This document shows, in pieces, positions 38,368 through 50,388 of a DNA stretch of 64,000 nt. The translations under genes and the position numbers were made by a program. How positions within the stretch are numbered: the stretch's first letter is position 1; each line of letters opens with the position of its first letter. The stretch comes from Vibrio rotiferianus CAIM 577 = LMG 21460 (GTDB taxonomy: Bacteria; Pseudomonadota; Gammaproteobacteria; Enterobacterales; Vibrionaceae), in contig NZ_APHW01000036.1 of assembly GCF_002741985.1 (NCBI RefSeq), positions 10 to 64,009 on the forward strand, in the 5' to 3' direction. The notes beneath the pieces are model-generated. The model saw only the letters and a list, made by a program, of their open reading frames with translations. It ran no database searches and was not told where the DNA came from.

Positions 38368-39897
38368 ATGACTCTGACATCACAAACTGGCGCAGATTAT
38401 CTGCGCCAAATCCTTCGCGCTCCTATTTACGAAGTGGCGACGGTGACACCACTGCAAGAGATGCCTCGCCTTACTGCGCGTATTGGTAACAATGTGCAGA
38501 TCAAGCGTGAAGATCGCCAGCCAGTGCACTCGTTCAAATTACGTGGTGCATACAACATGGTAGCAAGCCTGTCAGAAGCACAAAAAGCCGCAGGTGTGAT
38601 TGCTGCATCAGCAGGTAACCATGCTCAAGGCATGGCGCTTTCCGGCACTAAGCTGGGCATTAAAACCACCATCGTAATGCCTAAAACCACACCCGACATC
38701 AAAGTCGATGCGGTACGCAGCTTTGGTGGCAATGTGGTATTGCACGGCAGTAACTTTGATGAGGCAAAAGCGGAAGCTGAACGTCTTTCAGAGTTACACG
38801 GTTATACCTTTGTGCCACCATTCGATCACCCACTGGTGATTGCAGGTCAAGGCACTATCGGCATGGAAATGCTGCAGCAAAATGGTCACCTTGATTATAT
38901 CTTCGTCCCAGTCGGCGGTGGTGGTTTAGCGGCTGGCGTAGCGGTTCTTGTGAAGCAGTTGATGCCAGAAATCAAAGTGATTGCGGTTGAACCAGAAGAC
39001 TCTTCATGCCTAAAAGCGGCATTGGATGCGGGTGAGCCAGTTGTGCTTGATCAAGTCAGCATGTTTGCTGATGGCGTCGCAGTTAAACGTATTGGTGAAG
39101 AGACTTTCCGTCTGTGTCAAAAGTACATTGATGGCCATATTGCGGTCTCCAGTGATGAAATCTGCGCAGCAGTGAAAGACATCTTTGAAGATACTCGAGC
39201 TATCGCTGAACCTTCGGGCGCACTTGCTCTGGCTGGTTTGAAAAAGTTTGCCGAGCAGAACAAGCTAGAAGGCAAAAACCTAGGCACGGTACTGTCTGGC
39301 GCAAATACCAACTTCCATGGTTTGCGCTATGTTTCAGAGCGTTGTGAGCTTGGTGAGAAACGTGAAGGCCTGCTTGCGGTCACGATCCCAGAGCGTCAAG
39401 GGGCATTCTTTGAGTTCTGTAACTTGATTGGCGGCCGTGCCGTAACGGAGTTTAACTACCGCTACAACGACGACGCATTAGCAAATATCTTTGTCGGGGT
39501 GCGTTTGCAAGGAGGTCAAGAAGAGCTGGAAAACATTATTCGTGACCTGCGTGATGGGGGTTATCCTGTTGTTGATCTCTCAGACGATGAGATGGCAAAA
39601 CTACACGTGCGCTACATGATTGGTGGCAAACCGTCTAAGCCACTCAAAGAGCGCCTCTACAGCTTTGAGTTTCCGGAGTACCCAGGTGCACTGCTTAAGT
39701 TCTTGAGCACACTCGGTACCCATTGGAATATCAGCCTGTTCAACTACCGTAACCACGGTGCTGATTACGGACGCGTTCTATGTGGTTTCGAGTTAGATGA
39801 AAGCGATTTAGCTCAGTTTTCTGCGCATTTACGCGAACTTGGCTATCAATGCAAAGACGAAACAGACAACCCGTCGTATAAGTTTTTCTTGTCCTAG
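38368..39897 (+). CDS. ilvA: threonine ammonia-lyase, biosynthetic
   Basis: A 509-aa PLP enzyme that converts threonine to 2-oxobutanoate, the first step to isoleucine. The catalytic Lys is in PVHSFKLRGAYNM; ASAGNHAQGMAL and VPVGGGGLAAG bind the cofactor. Two C-terminal ACT-like domains (beginning near RQGAFFEFCNLIG and EYPGALLKFLSTLG) form the isoleucine-sensing module, so feedback inhibition is expected. It is the last gene of ilvGMEDA, ahead of a terminator. Confidence 0.97.
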   Translation: MTLTSQTGADYLRQILRAPIYEVATVTPLQEMPRLTARIGNNVQIKREDRQPVHSFKLRGAYNMVASLSEAQKAAGVIAASAGNHAQGMALSGTKLGIKTTIVMPKTTPDIKVDAVRSFGGNVVLHGSNFDEAKAEAERLSELHGYTFVPPFDHPLVIAGQGTIGMEMLQQNGHLDYIFVPVGGGGLAAGVAVLVKQLMPEIKVIAVEPEDSSCLKAALDAGEPVVLDQVSMFADGVAVKRIGEETFRLCQKYIDGHIAVSSDEICAAVKDIFEDTRAIAEPSGALALAGLKKFAEQNKLEGKNLGTVLSGANTNFHGLRYVSERCELGEKREGLLAVTIPERQGAFFEFCNLIGGRAVTEFNYRYNDDALANIFVGVRLQGGQEELENIIRDLRDGGYPVVDLSDDEMAKLHVRYMIGGKPSKPLKERLYSFEFPEYPGALLKFLSTLGTHWNISLFNYRNHGADYGRVLCGFELDESDLAQFSAHLRELGYQCKDETDNPSYKFFLS

Positions 39898-39904
39898 AGC
39901 CATC

Positions 39905-39933
39905 AAAGCCACTTTCCATGAAAGTGGCTTTTC
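39905..39933. terminator. terminator after ilvA
   Basis: An 11-bp perfect stem (AAAGCCACTTT with AAAGTGGCTTT) around CCATG, then T-rich sequence. It separates ilvA from the convergent punR gene, whose stop lies directly beyond. Confidence 0.87.
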
Positions 39934-39935
39934 TA

Positions 39936-40838
39936 TCAATATTGAAGCCAATCTTGGTGCAGTTTATTCGGTGCGCCGAGGTAATCCACCATCCACTGGA
40001 TCAGCTTGTGATTGTCATCTTTACGCCATACCAAGCAGCACTGACTGATTGGCATATCATCCTGTAGTACCTTTTCCACCAGTGTTCCTTCATGAATCAG
40101 TGGCATTGCAATATGACGAGGCATATACCCGACTCCAACGCCATTCTTCAAGCATTCTATTGCACTGTACCAGTTAGGCAATAACAAACGACGCTGCTTA
40201 GGGTAATGACCCGTGTGACGCTTTGGCAGCACGTTCGATGTATCATCAAGACAGATCGCCGGAAATTGACTGACAAACTCTTCAGTTAGAATTTGCTGAC
40301 GAACACAAGGATGAGCAGGAGACATCACAAATGCCCAATCCAACACGCCCATGTCTTTGACCTCAAAGTCACCTCCCACAGGAATCGCAGATGTCGCTCC
40401 TACAACAATATCAGCACGCCCTTGAGCGATGGCTTCCCATGAACCGTTAAACACTTCCATGTTGATTTGTAGCTCTGCAAATTCGAACTCACGATAGAAG
40501 TCTTCGACCAAAGGCTTAAGCTTGTCGAGCTTAACCACGTTATCCAAAGTGAGTTTTAGTGTCGATTGCCAGCCATGCGCAGCGCGGCGGGTTTGCGCTT
40601 TAACTTCAGCCATTTGTCTGAGTAGTAAACGAGCTTCTTCGATAAACAACTCACCAGCAGGTGTCAGCTCAACTTTTCTTGGTAATCGGCGGAACAAAAC
40701 CACGTTTAACTCCTGTTCGACTTGACGAACGCCATAGCTGATCGCTGACGGTACTTTATGCAGAACCTCAGCAGCAGCTGTAAAGCTTCCTAAACGAGCA
40801 ACGGTATCGAGCATTTCCAACGAAGACTTCGAGAACAC
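39936..40838 (-). CDS. punR: LysR-family regulator PunR (YdhB)
   Basis: A 300-aa LysR-type activator. An N-terminal winged helix (SLEMLDTVARLGSFTAAAEV, VPSAISYGVRQVE) is followed by the periplasmic-binding-like sensor domain. It matches E. coli YdhB/PunR well, including EVFNGSWEAIAQGR and GATSAIPVGG. PunR activates punC in E. coli, and the two genes are divergent here in the same way. The 153-bp space between them should hold the operator. Confidence 0.87.
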   Translation of the reverse strand: MFSKSSLEMLDTVARLGSFTAAAEVLHKVPSAISYGVRQVEQELNVVLFRRLPRKVELTPAGELFIEEARLLLRQMAEVKAQTRRAAHGWQSTLKLTLDNVVKLDKLKPLVEDFYREFEFAELQINMEVFNGSWEAIAQGRADIVVGATSAIPVGGDFEVKDMGVLDWAFVMSPAHPCVRQQILTEEFVSQFPAICLDDTSNVLPKRHTGHYPKQRRLLLPNWYSAIECLKNGVGVGYMPRHIAMPLIHEGTLVEKVLQDDMPISQCCLVWRKDDNHKLIQWMVDYLGAPNKLHQDWLQY

Positions 40839-40991
40839 GACTGTAACCTTTCAAAAAATTTGATTGATAACTAATAATTTTAGCGTTTTATTTTCTCAAA
40901 ATCGAAAAATAGAATGGAAGGGTAAATAAATCGGGGTTGGCGCCAACGGATATTGACTAAAAAGTGATTAAATAATTTGATTGGTTGAATC

Positions 40992-42197
40992 ATGAAAATC
41001 TCAAAACTACAGCTTGTTTATCTAGCAGCCCTATCTATGCTTGGCTTTATTGCCACGGATATGTACTTACCAGCGTTCAAAGCAATGGAAATAGACTTTG
41101 CCACTGGTCCAGAACAAATCGCACTTTCTTTAACTGTATTTCTTGTTGGTATGGCTTTTGGTCAGTTGATGTGGGGCTTAGCTTCAGACAAATTCGGCCA
41201 CCGCAATACGCTGGCGGCAGGTCTAGTGATATTCACTATCGCCTCGTTTGGTTTAGCGTTCAGTGAACAAGTATGGCAGTTATTGGCACTGCGTTTCGTA
41301 CAAGCAATCGGTGTCTGTGCTCCTGCTGTAATCTGGCAAGCGATGGTAATCAAACGTCACTCAAGCCAGAGCCAACAGATTTTTGCCACTATCATGCCGC
41401 TGGTGGCACTGTCTCCAGCGCTCGCTCCTCAGCTAGGTGTACTACTGGCTGACAGCTTTGGTTGGCACAGTATTTTCGTTGCACTAACGCTTATGGGTGT
41501 GCTGTTGGTCGTTGCGACAATGGCGCAAAAAAATGAAAAAGTAGAAGTAAAACAAACCAGCATGTCTTCAGACATCAAATCACTACTAGGTTCTAAAACT
41601 TACCTAGGTAATGTGTTTATGTTTGCTACAGCGTCTGCGGCTTTCTTTGCTTACCTAACAGGTATGCCAGAAATCATGTCTCAACTTGGCTATGAAGCGA
41701 AAGACATTGGTTTGAGCTTTATTCCACAAACTATCGCCTTCATGGTTGGTGGTTACTTAGGTAAGGTTGGCGTTCGCAAATACGGTGACGAGAAGATTCT
41801 GCGTCAGTTAATTGGTCTATTTAGCGTTGCTGCACTACTAATTTTCATAGCTTCGCAGTGGGAATTGACGTCAATTTGGCCAATTTTAGCGCCTTTCTGT
41901 CTGATCGCAGTAGCGAATGGTGCGCTGTACCCAATCGTGGTAAACCGTGCTTTGGCAAGTGCAAAGCAAAGCCCAGCTACCGCTGCTGGTCTGCAAAACA
42001 GCTTACAAATTACCGTGAGCAGCCTATCAAGCGCACTAGTAGCAGCGATGGCAAGCCAAGCTCAGATGGTAACGGGCGTCGCTATCATCATCTGTATGGG
42101 TGGTCTGTGGATGGGGTACATCCTGTCTAACCGTGAATTATCCAAGCACTTCACGACGCCAGATAATGCTCGCGTGGTGAGTGAAGACGAACTTTAG
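40992..42197 (+). CDS. punC: MFS purine nucleoside transporter PunC (YdhC)
   Basis: A 401-aa major-facilitator protein with twelve predicted membrane segments, of the Bcr/CflA subgroup. ATDMYLPAFKAME near residue 21, ASDKFGHRNTLAAG between helices 2 and 3, FVQAIGVCAPAVIWQAM and GLSFIPQTIAFMVGGY are shared with E. coli YdhC. That protein takes up purine nucleosides such as adenosine; older annotations call it a drug efflux pump. The divergent punR supports the PunC assignment. Confidence 0.85.
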   Translation: MKISKLQLVYLAALSMLGFIATDMYLPAFKAMEIDFATGPEQIALSLTVFLVGMAFGQLMWGLASDKFGHRNTLAAGLVIFTIASFGLAFSEQVWQLLALRFVQAIGVCAPAVIWQAMVIKRHSSQSQQIFATIMPLVALSPALAPQLGVLLADSFGWHSIFVALTLMGVLLVVATMAQKNEKVEVKQTSMSSDIKSLLGSKTYLGNVFMFATASAAFFAYLTGMPEIMSQLGYEAKDIGLSFIPQTIAFMVGGYLGKVGVRKYGDEKILRQLIGLFSVAALLIFIASQWELTSIWPILAPFCLIAVANGALYPIVVNRALASAKQSPATAAGLQNSLQITVSSLSSALVAAMASQAQMVTGVAIIICMGGLWMGYILSNRELSKHFTTPDNARVVSEDEL

Positions 42198-42224
42198 TTC
42201 TGCCAATCTCAGTAGAACAGCAAA

Positions 42225-42256
42225 CAAAGGGCCGCGTTATGCGGCTCTTTGTTTTT
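42225..42256. terminator. bidirectional terminator between punC and the ABC binding-protein gene
   Basis: CAAAGGGCCGC pairs with GCGGCTCTTTG (one G-T pair) around GTTAT, followed by a T-rich tail, between convergent genes. Confidence 0.85.
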
Positions 42257-42280
42257 ATATGTGCATACAAAAGAGAGTAC

Positions 42281-43057
42281 TTACATACTCTGTAAGCCCC
42301 ATTTTTCAGCCACTCGTTTAAAGAAGCCTTGGGTTTTCTTCAACTCAACCCAGTGGTTAATATAGTTAATCCAGACTTGGTCGTCTTGAGGCAGCAGCAT
42401 CGCAATAGGCGTTGGCTTGCGAGGCTCTTTGACTGGGACAATCGCCAACTGTTTGAATTTCTCCACCAGCGTTGCCGCCTCTACATTAGATGTCACAGAA
42501 ACATCAGCTCGGCGAGCCAATAACTCTTGGAAATCACGTGCTGGCGCTTCAATTACAATGTGCTGCGCGGATGGGAAGAAGTCTTTGACCATCTTCTCTT
42601 GCACGGTACCAAGCGTAGCAGCGACCTTCACTTCAGGTTTATCAAAATCCGCCCAATCAGAGAACTTAGCTAAATCTTTCTTTTGTACCACGGGTACAAA
42701 CGCAAGATAGAAGTATGGCTGGCTGTAACCGGCCACTTTGGCACGCGACATATTCAATGAAGCGCTACCAGTAACATCATATTTATTGGCAGTAATGCCA
42801 TTAACTAGCGTTTTCCAATCCGTCGCAATGTATTCCACCTTAACACCGAGATCTTTGGCCAACTCAGTGGTAACGTCAATATCAAAACCACGATAACTAT
42901 TGGTAGCGGGGTCTTTCATCGTCATCGGGTTCCAATCGCCAGTCGTCCCTACTCGTAACACGCCACTATCCAGTATTTCATGCAGTCGGCTCTCAGCATG
43001 AGCAAATTGAGCAATCGCCGATAACCAAAGAACAACAGCAAACATAAGCTTTTTCAT
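42281..43057 (-). CDS. amino-acid ABC transporter substrate-binding protein
   Basis: A 258-aa periplasmic protein with a signal peptide (MKKLMFAVVLWLSAIAQFAHA, cut after residue 21). The mature part is a family 3 solute-binding domain: LHEILDSGVLRVGTTGDWNPM, GFDIDVTTELAKDLGVKVEY and TGSASLNMSRAKVAGYSQPY. This subgroup also includes cyclohexadienyl dehydratases (PheC-like), so an enzymatic role cannot be excluded. It is divergent from an ABC permease gene, but no ATPase gene lies nearby. Confidence 0.85.
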   Translation of the reverse strand: MKKLMFAVVLWLSAIAQFAHAESRLHEILDSGVLRVGTTGDWNPMTMKDPATNSYRGFDIDVTTELAKDLGVKVEYIATDWKTLVNGITANKYDVTGSASLNMSRAKVAGYSQPYFYLAFVPVVQKKDLAKFSDWADFDKPEVKVAATLGTVQEKMVKDFFPSAQHIVIEAPARDFQELLARRADVSVTSNVEAATLVEKFKQLAIVPVKEPRKPTPIAMLLPQDDQVWINYINHWVELKKTQGFFKRVAEKWGLQSM

Positions 43058-43159
43058 TGTATTTCCTTATATACTTATTTTGATTCAAGATTTACAAACA
43101 CAACCTTGATAACATAGCAGTAACAAGTGGCATTTTTTAGTCAAGTTAGGAAATGAAGG

Positions 43160-43900
43160 TTGAATAATCGAACGCTGTGGCTCTTTTTCCCTCTATTACT
43201 GACAGGTTGCTCTGACTATCAATGGGGGTGGTACATACTTGACCCTTCTACGGAGCAGGGATTAACCAACATCAAGTTTCTAATAGCAGGCTTTAATGAC
43301 ACGATCCAAGTGTCTCTACTCAGCATGCTGTTTGCGATGAGTCTAGGGCTATTGGTCGCCCTTCCAGCCTTATCTGATTCACCTGCACTTAAGTGGCTAA
43401 ACAGAATCTATGTCGAGATAATCCGCTCGATACCAGTCTTAGTATTGCTACTCTGGGTATACTACGGCATGCCAACGCTGCTTGATGTATCGCTGAATCA
43501 TTTTTGGGCAGGTGTGATCGCATTAACCATTGCAGAAAGTGCCTTTATGGCGGAAGTGTTTAGAGGAGGAATCCAAGCCATAAGCCGCGGACAACATGAA
43601 GCAGCAGAGTCGCTTGGGCTAAACTACTGGCAAAAAATGCGATTGGTGATTCTTCCCCAAGCATTTCGCCAAATCTTACCGCCACTGGGCAATCAATTTG
43701 TCTATATTCTCAAGATGAGCTCACTAGTCAGCGTGATTGGTTTAAGTGATCTAACAAGACGAGCCAATGAGTTGGTGGTGAATGAGTACTTACCGTTAGA
43801 GATTTATACCTTTCTTGTCTTAGAGTATCTGCTGCTGATTCTTTTGGTGTCTCAATCCGTTCGTTGGTTAGAGAAACGCATAGCGATCCCGAGTCACTAA
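43160..43900 (+). CDS. polar amino-acid ABC transporter permease
   Basis: A 246-aa inner-membrane permease of the HisMQ type. Membrane segments start near residue 48 and the EAA loop (EAAESLGLNYWQKMRLVILPQ) contacts an ATPase. The start is a TTG at 43160 with TTAGGA nine bases before it; no in-frame ATG gives a sensible N-terminus. The first residues read WLFFPLLLTGCSDY, a lipobox-like sequence unusual for a permease. It faces the binding-protein gene divergently. No second permease or ATPase lies beside it. Confidence 0.83.
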   Translation: MNNRTLWLFFPLLLTGCSDYQWGWYILDPSTEQGLTNIKFLIAGFNDTIQVSLLSMLFAMSLGLLVALPALSDSPALKWLNRIYVEIIRSIPVLVLLLWVYYGMPTLLDVSLNHFWAGVIALTIAESAFMAEVFRGGIQAISRGQHEAAESLGLNYWQKMRLVILPQAFRQILPPLGNQFVYILKMSSLVSVIGLSDLTRRANELVVNEYLPLEIYTFLVLEYLLLILLVSQSVRWLEKRIAIPSH

Positions 43901-43929
43901 GCTCTCTCTTTCACAACACTAGATACAAC

Positions 43930-43953
43930 AAAGCCGCGCAGATGAGCGGCTTT
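43930..43953. terminator. terminator between the permease gene and glmU
   Basis: AAAGCCGC pairs with GCGGCTTT around an 8-nt loop between convergent genes, followed by a G and then a T-rich stretch. Confidence 0.75.
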
Positions 43954-43985
43954 GGTTTATTTCGGTTAAAGAAAGCAGCTGAGGC

Positions 43986-45347
43986 TTACTTTTGTTTTAC
44001 CGGGCGTTGCCAACCGGTGATTTTGCGCTCTTTCGCGCGAGTAATCACAAGCTCACCTTCTGCAACGTCTTTGGTCAATGTCGTGCCGGCACCGATCGTT
44101 GAACCATCAGCAATCGTCACTGGCGCTACAAGCTGGCTGTCTGAGCCAACGAAGACGTCGTTACCAATGATGGTCTTAAACTTGTTCGCTCCATCGTAGT
44201 TACAAGTGATGGTACCTGCACCGATGTTAGTACGTTGACCGATCTCAGCATCACCTAAGTAAGTCAGATGGTTCGCTTTAGAGCCTTCACCGATACGCGC
44301 ATTTTTCACTTCTACGAAGTTACCCACGTGAGAGTCGTTACGCATTTCAGCGCCAGGGCGTAGGCGCGTGAATGGACCAACCGTACATTCTTCACCAACA
44401 GTTGCACCTTCAATCACACTGTAAGGGCGGACAACCGTGTTATCGTCGATTTCACAGTCTTTCAGTACACAACCAGCGCCGATCACGACGTTATCACCCA
44501 GTGATACTTTACCTTCGATGATCACATTGGCATCGATTTCACAATCCATACCACATTGCAGCTCACCGCGCAGATCAAAGCGGGAAGGATCACGCAGCAT
44601 CACGCCCTGCTCTAGCAGTTTCTGAGCTTGCATTGATTGGAATGCGCGCTCTAGACGAGCCAATTGAGCACGATCGTTGACACCCTCAACTTCAATAGAG
44701 TTAACCGGATGCACAGCCTCTACCGCTCGGCCTTCACTATGTGCAGCCGCGATAACATCCGTTAGATAGTATTCGCCTTGAGCGTTTTCATTGTTTAGAC
44801 CAGCAAGCCAGCGTTTCAGGTCACCACCTGTCGCCACCAGCACACCAGTGTTACATTCTTTGATGAGCTTCTGCTCTTCTGTCGCATCTTTTTGCTCAAC
44901 AATAGCAATAACAGGACCATTACGTCGAATAATACGACCGTATCCCATCGGGTTATCTAGCATAACTGTCAAAAGTGCGATGCCGCCATTTGGCTGAGCT
45001 TCTAATAGGTTTTCGATCGTTTCCGCTGAAATCAGAGGTACATCACCATACAAAACCAAGATCTTTTCATCATCTTCGAAGTGTGGCGAAGCTTGATCAA
45101 CCGCGTGCCCGGTCCCCAACTGCTCTGCTTGCAAGATCCAATTTACAGGCTCATCAGCTAACACTGCCTGCATTTGGTCACCACCATGACCGTAAACTAA
45201 GTGAATGTTTTGTGCACCTAAAGTCGCACATGTATCAATCACATGCTTCGCCATCGGTTTGCCAGCAAGGGTATGCAGTACTTTCGGCATGTTGGAGTAC
45301 ATGCGTGTACCTTTACCCGCAGCAAGAATTACCGCGCTAAACTTCAT
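43986..45347 (-). CDS. glmU: bifunctional GlcNAc-1-P uridyltransferase / GlcN-1-P acetyltransferase
   Basis: A 453-aa cytosolic enzyme that makes UDP-GlcNAc for peptidoglycan and LPS. The N-terminal pyrophosphorylase domain has [18 protein letters not shown] and the metal-binding YGDVPL. From about residue 250 a left-handed beta-helix carries the acetyltransferase site ([22 protein letters not shown]). It lies downstream of atpC in the same direction but behind a terminator. Confidence 0.97.
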   Translation of the reverse strand: MKFSAVILAAGKGTRMYSNMPKVLHTLAGKPMAKHVIDTCATLGAQNIHLVYGHGGDQMQAVLADEPVNWILQAEQLGTGHAVDQASPHFEDDEKILVLYGDVPLISAETIENLLEAQPNGGIALLTVMLDNPMGYGRIIRRNGPVIAIVEQKDATEEQKLIKECNTGVLVATGGDLKRWLAGLNNENAQGEYYLTDVIAAAHSEGRAVEAVHPVNSIEVEGVNDRAQLARLERAFQSMQAQKLLEQGVMLRDPSRFDLRGELQCGMDCEIDANVIIEGKVSLGDNVVIGAGCVLKDCEIDDNTVVRPYSVIEGATVGEECTVGPFTRLRPGAEMRNDSHVGNFVEVKNARIGEGSKANHLTYLGDAEIGQRTNIGAGTITCNYDGANKFKTIIGNDVFVGSDSQLVAPVTIADGSTIGAGTTLTKDVAEGELVITRAKERKITGWQRPVKQK

Positions 45348-45445
45348 CGAATTACCTTTAAACTGAAATAAAACTGTCGACTATTGTAGTCAGTTAAGAA
45401 GCAATAGTTAACGTAGGAAGGTAAATTTCCCTTAAAAAATAAGCA

Positions 45446-45471
45446 AAAAGGCGACCTAATGGCCGCCTTTT
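45446..45471 (-). terminator. terminator of the atp operon
   Basis: On the minus strand AAAGGCGGCC-ATTA-GGTCGCCTTTTT forms a stem of at least 7 bp with a T run, directly after atpC. Nearly the same sequence ends the yidC transcript at 59318-59345. Confidence 0.82.
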
Positions 45472-45494
45472 ACATGCAACGTTGCTAATTGAGC

Positions 45495-45917
45495 TTAGCG
45501 ACGCTTTTTGGTCAGCTCGATAACTCGAAGCTGAGCAATGGCTTTAGCCAGTTCACTGGCCGCTTGTGCGAAGTCCATGTCACCATGCTGATTCTGGATT
45601 TGCTCCTCAGCGCGGCGCTTGGCTTCTTCTGCCTTCGCTGCGTCTAGATCTTCACCACGAATCGCTGTATCAGCCAGTACTGTAGCAGTACCCGGCTGAA
45701 CTTCGACCATACCACCAGAGACATAAATGAACTCTTCGTGGCCGTGCTGTTTCACAATACGCACCATACCAGGCTTAATAGCGGACAGCAGCGGAGTGTG
45801 GCCGTGGAAAATACCCAGCTCACCTTCGCTACCGGTCACCTGAAACGTTTCTACGCGACCCGAGAAAATACGTTTCTCAGCGCTTACTACGTCTAGGTGA
45901 AAGGTTATTGGTGCCAT
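45495..45917 (-). CDS. atpC: ATP synthase epsilon subunit
   Basis: A 140-aa subunit of the F1 central stalk that couples rotation and inhibits hydrolysis through its C-terminal helices. It shows the beta-sandwich start [20 protein letters not shown], the [19 protein letters not shown] block and a Lys/Arg-rich helical end. It is the last gene of the atp operon, 18 nt after atpD. Confidence 0.97.
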   Translation of the reverse strand: MAPITFHLDVVSAEKRIFSGRVETFQVTGSEGELGIFHGHTPLLSAIKPGMVRIVKQHGHEEFIYVSGGMVEVQPGTATVLADTAIRGEDLDAAKAEEAKRRAEEQIQNQHGDMDFAQAASELAKAIAQLRVIELTKKRR

Positions 45918-45935
45918 ATCGCCTCCTAGTTAGCC

Positions 45936-47354
<1,419 letters not shown>

Positions 47355-47374
47355 CTATTTCGTTTTACCTAAGC

Positions 47375-48241
47375 TTAAACCGCAGATGCACCACCAACGA
47401 TTTCCGATAGTTCTTGTGTAATCGCAGCCTGACGGGCTTTGTTGTACACAAGTTCTAGATCTTCAATCAAGTTGGTTGCGTTATCCGTTGCAGCCTTCAT
47501 CGCAATCATACGAGCCGCTTGCTCACAAGCAAGGTTCTCTACCACACCTTGGTATACCTGAGACTCTACGTAACGCACTAGAAGTGTGTCCAATAGAGGT
47601 TTTGGCTCAGGCTCATAGATGTAGTCCCATGAGTGCTCACGCTGCATCTCTTCGCTGTCCGATTTAGGCAAAGGTAGCAATTGATCGATCGTTGGTTGCT
47701 GAACCATAGTGTTCACAAACTTGTTGAACACTACGTATAGACGGTCCAGTTCACCTTCATCGTATTTCTTAAGCATTACGCCAACAGAACCGATTAGGTC
47801 TTCTAGGCTTGGGTTATCACCCAGACCAGAAACCTGTGCCGCAACTTTTGCGCCACCATTTTTAAAGAAAGCTGTTGCTTTTGAACCGATTACCGCCAGT
47901 TCAACTTCAGCACCTTTCTCCTTCCATGATTGCATGTCTGTAACGGCTTTCTTGAACACGTTAATGTTCAAACCACCACACAGACCACGGTCTGTCGAAA
48001 CGATGATGTAACCAACACGTTTAGCTTCACGCTCTTCTAGGTACGGATGACGGTACTCTAGGTTTGCGTTAGCCACATGACCGATCACTTTACGCATTGT
48101 TTCAGCGTATGGACGAGAAGCTTCCATTGCGTCTTGAGAACGACGCATTTTTGAAGCTGCTACCATTTCCATCGCTTTCGTAATTTTCTGCGTGCTTTTA
48201 ACACTACCGATTTTATTACGTATCTCTTTTGCGCCGGCCAT
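47375..48241 (-). CDS. atpG: ATP synthase gamma subunit
   Basis: A 288-aa rotor shaft protein of F1. The conserved start [20 protein letters not shown] and the matching C-terminal helix ([20 protein letters not shown]) form the coiled-coil axle that turns inside alpha3beta3. [11 protein letters not shown] marks the central Rossmann-like domain. It lies between atpA and atpD. Confidence 0.98.
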   Translation of the reverse strand: MAGAKEIRNKIGSVKSTQKITKAMEMVAASKMRRSQDAMEASRPYAETMRKVIGHVANANLEYRHPYLEEREAKRVGYIIVSTDRGLCGGLNINVFKKAVTDMQSWKEKGAEVELAVIGSKATAFFKNGGAKVAAQVSGLGDNPSLEDLIGSVGVMLKKYDEGELDRLYVVFNKFVNTMVQQPTIDQLLPLPKSDSEEMQREHSWDYIYEPEPKPLLDTLLVRYVESQVYQGVVENLACEQAARMIAMKAATDNATNLIEDLELVYNKARQAAITQELSEIVGGASAV

Positions 48242-48285
48242 CGTTACTCTCCGTTAGTTGGTGGCAGAAACTGCCACCGACCTAA

Positions 48286-49827
48286 TTACCAAGTTTGGGT
48301 TGCTACGAAGTCGTCAGTCAGTTTCTTCAACTGAGCTTCAACTTCATCGTTGTATGCACCCGTCTTGTCGATCTCAGCTGCGAATTCAGCGTATTGACCG
48401 CGAGCGTACGATAGTAGAGCCGCTTCGAAATCTAGCAGTTTGCTTAGTTCAACATCTGCTAAATAGCCGCGCTCTGCCGCGAAGATTACTAGTGCTTGGT
48501 CAAATACAGACATTGGAGCGTACTGCTTCTGCTTCATTAGTTCTGTAACTTTTTGACCGTGGTCTAGCTGTTTCTTCGTCGCTTCATCAAGGTCAGACGA
48601 GAACTGTGCGAATGCCGCTAGTTCACGGTACTGAGCTAGTGCAGTACGGATACCGCCAGATAGCTTCTTGATGATTTTCGTCTGAGCTGAACCACCTACA
48701 CGAGATACTGAGATACCTGGGTCAACGGCTGGGCGTACACCCGCGTTGAATAGCTCAGTTTGTAGGAAGATCTGACCATCGGTAATCGAGATTACGTTAG
48801 TCGGTACGAATGCTGAAACGTCACCTGCTTGAGTTTCGATGATAGGAAGAGCAGTCAAAGAACCAGTCTTACCTTTCACTTCACCGTTAGTGAAACGCTC
48901 TACGTACTCTTCGTTTACACGAGCTGCACGCTCTAGTAGACGCGAGTGTAAGTAGAATACGTCACCTGGGAATGCCTCACGGCCTGGTGGACGTTTTAGT
49001 AGTAGAGAGATCTGACGGTAAGCTACCGCTTGCTTAGATAGATCATCGTAAACAATCAGTGCATCTTCACCGCGATCGCGGAAGTATTCACCCATCGCAC
49101 AACCTGCGTATGGCGCTAGGTATTGTAGCGCTGCAGATTCAGAAGCAGATGCAACAACAACGATAGTGTTAGCTAGCGCGCCGTGCTCTTCTAGTTTGCG
49201 AACTACGTTAGCGATAGTCGATGCTTTCTGACCGATTGCTACGTAGATTGAGAAAATACCAGAGTCTTTCTGGTTGATAATCGCATCGATCGCCATTGCT
49301 GTTTTACCAGTCTGACGGTCACCGATCACAAGCTCACGCTGACCACGACCGATAGGGATCATTGAGTCAACTGATTTGTAGCCAGTTTGTACAGGTTGGT
49401 CTACCGATTTACGGTCGATTACACCTGGTGCGATTACTTCTACAGGCGAAGTCAGTTTCGCTTCGATTGGACCTTTACCATCGATAGGTTCACCTAGCGT
49501 GTTTACTACGCGACCTAGTAGTTCTGGACCAACTGGCACTTCAAGAATGCGGCCAGTACCTGTAACTTTCATGCCTTCCTTAAGGTCAGCATATGGGCCC
49601 ATTACTACCGCACCAACCGAGTCACGCTCAAGGTTAAGTGCTAGTGCATAACGGCCACCCGGTAATTCAATCATTTCACCTTGCATCACGTCCGCTAGGC
49701 CGTGGATGCGGATGATACCATCGCTTACCGATACGATAGTACCCTCGTTGCGAGCTTCACTAACAACTTCGAAAGATTCGATACGTTGTTTGATTAGATC
49801 GCTAATTTCCGTGGAATTAAGTTGCAT
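48286..49827 (-). CDS. atpA: ATP synthase alpha subunit
   Basis: A 513-aa non-catalytic nucleotide-binding F1 subunit with the family start [19 protein letters not shown], Walker [10 protein letters not shown] near residue 170 and the VSRVGGSAQ signature. The frame is open ten codons upstream into atpH, but ATG 49827 gives the family N-terminus. It follows atpH after 13 nt. Confidence 0.98.
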   Translation of the reverse strand: MQLNSTEISDLIKQRIESFEVVSEARNEGTIVSVSDGIIRIHGLADVMQGEMIELPGGRYALALNLERDSVGAVVMGPYADLKEGMKVTGTGRILEVPVGPELLGRVVNTLGEPIDGKGPIEAKLTSPVEVIAPGVIDRKSVDQPVQTGYKSVDSMIPIGRGQRELVIGDRQTGKTAMAIDAIINQKDSGIFSIYVAIGQKASTIANVVRKLEEHGALANTIVVVASASESAALQYLAPYAGCAMGEYFRDRGEDALIVYDDLSKQAVAYRQISLLLKRPPGREAFPGDVFYLHSRLLERAARVNEEYVERFTNGEVKGKTGSLTALPIIETQAGDVSAFVPTNVISITDGQIFLQTELFNAGVRPAVDPGISVSRVGGSAQTKIIKKLSGGIRTALAQYRELAAFAQFSSDLDEATKKQLDHGQKVTELMKQKQYAPMSVFDQALVIFAAERGYLADVELSKLLDFEAALLSYARGQYAEFAAEIDKTGAYNDEVEAQLKKLTDDFVATQTW

Positions 49828-49840
49828 GCTCCAATCCCCA

Positions 49841-50374
49841 TTAAGACTGCAATGCATCGCTCAGGCGGTTCAAACGACCACGCGCTGAGTCATCGATGAC
49901 TAGGTCTCCGGCTCGAATAATAACCCCACCAAGTAGGGTCTCATCTACGCTGCAATTCAGCTTCACTTTGCGTTCAAGACGCGCTTCAAGTTTGCTGCCA
50001 ATATTTGCTAGCTGCTCATCAGAAAGTTCGCTTGCTGAAATCACTTCAACATCGACTTCTTTCTCATGCTCTTTCTTCAATAAGAAGAATTGCTCACAAA
50101 CATCAGGAAGGGCCGTCAGACGACCATTCTCAGCCATAACCTTAATCAGGTTTTGACCGTGCGCATCAACTTGTTCACCGCAAACTGCAACAAAAATTTC
50201 TGCCATTTTATCAGCTGAAACAGAACCCGTTAAAAGTTCATTCATTTGTTCGTTTTTGGCAACTTCAGTAGCGAAAGACAACATTTGGCCCCATTGGTCC
50301 AACTGGTCTTTGTCTACAGCAAAGTCAAAAGCTGCTTTAGCATAGGGGCGTGCGATTGTAGTCAAATCAGACAT
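49841..50374 (-). CDS. atpH: ATP synthase delta subunit
   Basis: A 177-aa peripheral-stalk protein that ties F1 to the b subunits. The N-terminal helical bundle ([20 protein letters not shown]) and the C-terminal motif [20 protein letters not shown], with the arginines near the end, are typical of the OSCP/delta family. Confidence 0.97.
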   Translation of the reverse strand: MSDLTTIARPYAKAAFDFAVDKDQLDQWGQMLSFATEVAKNEQMNELLTGSVSADKMAEIFVAVCGEQVDAHGQNLIKVMAENGRLTALPDVCEQFFLLKKEHEKEVDVEVISASELSDEQLANIGSKLEARLERKVKLNCSVDETLLGGVIIRAGDLVIDDSARGRLNRLSDALQS

Positions 50375-50388
50375 ATGCGCCCCCAGAC

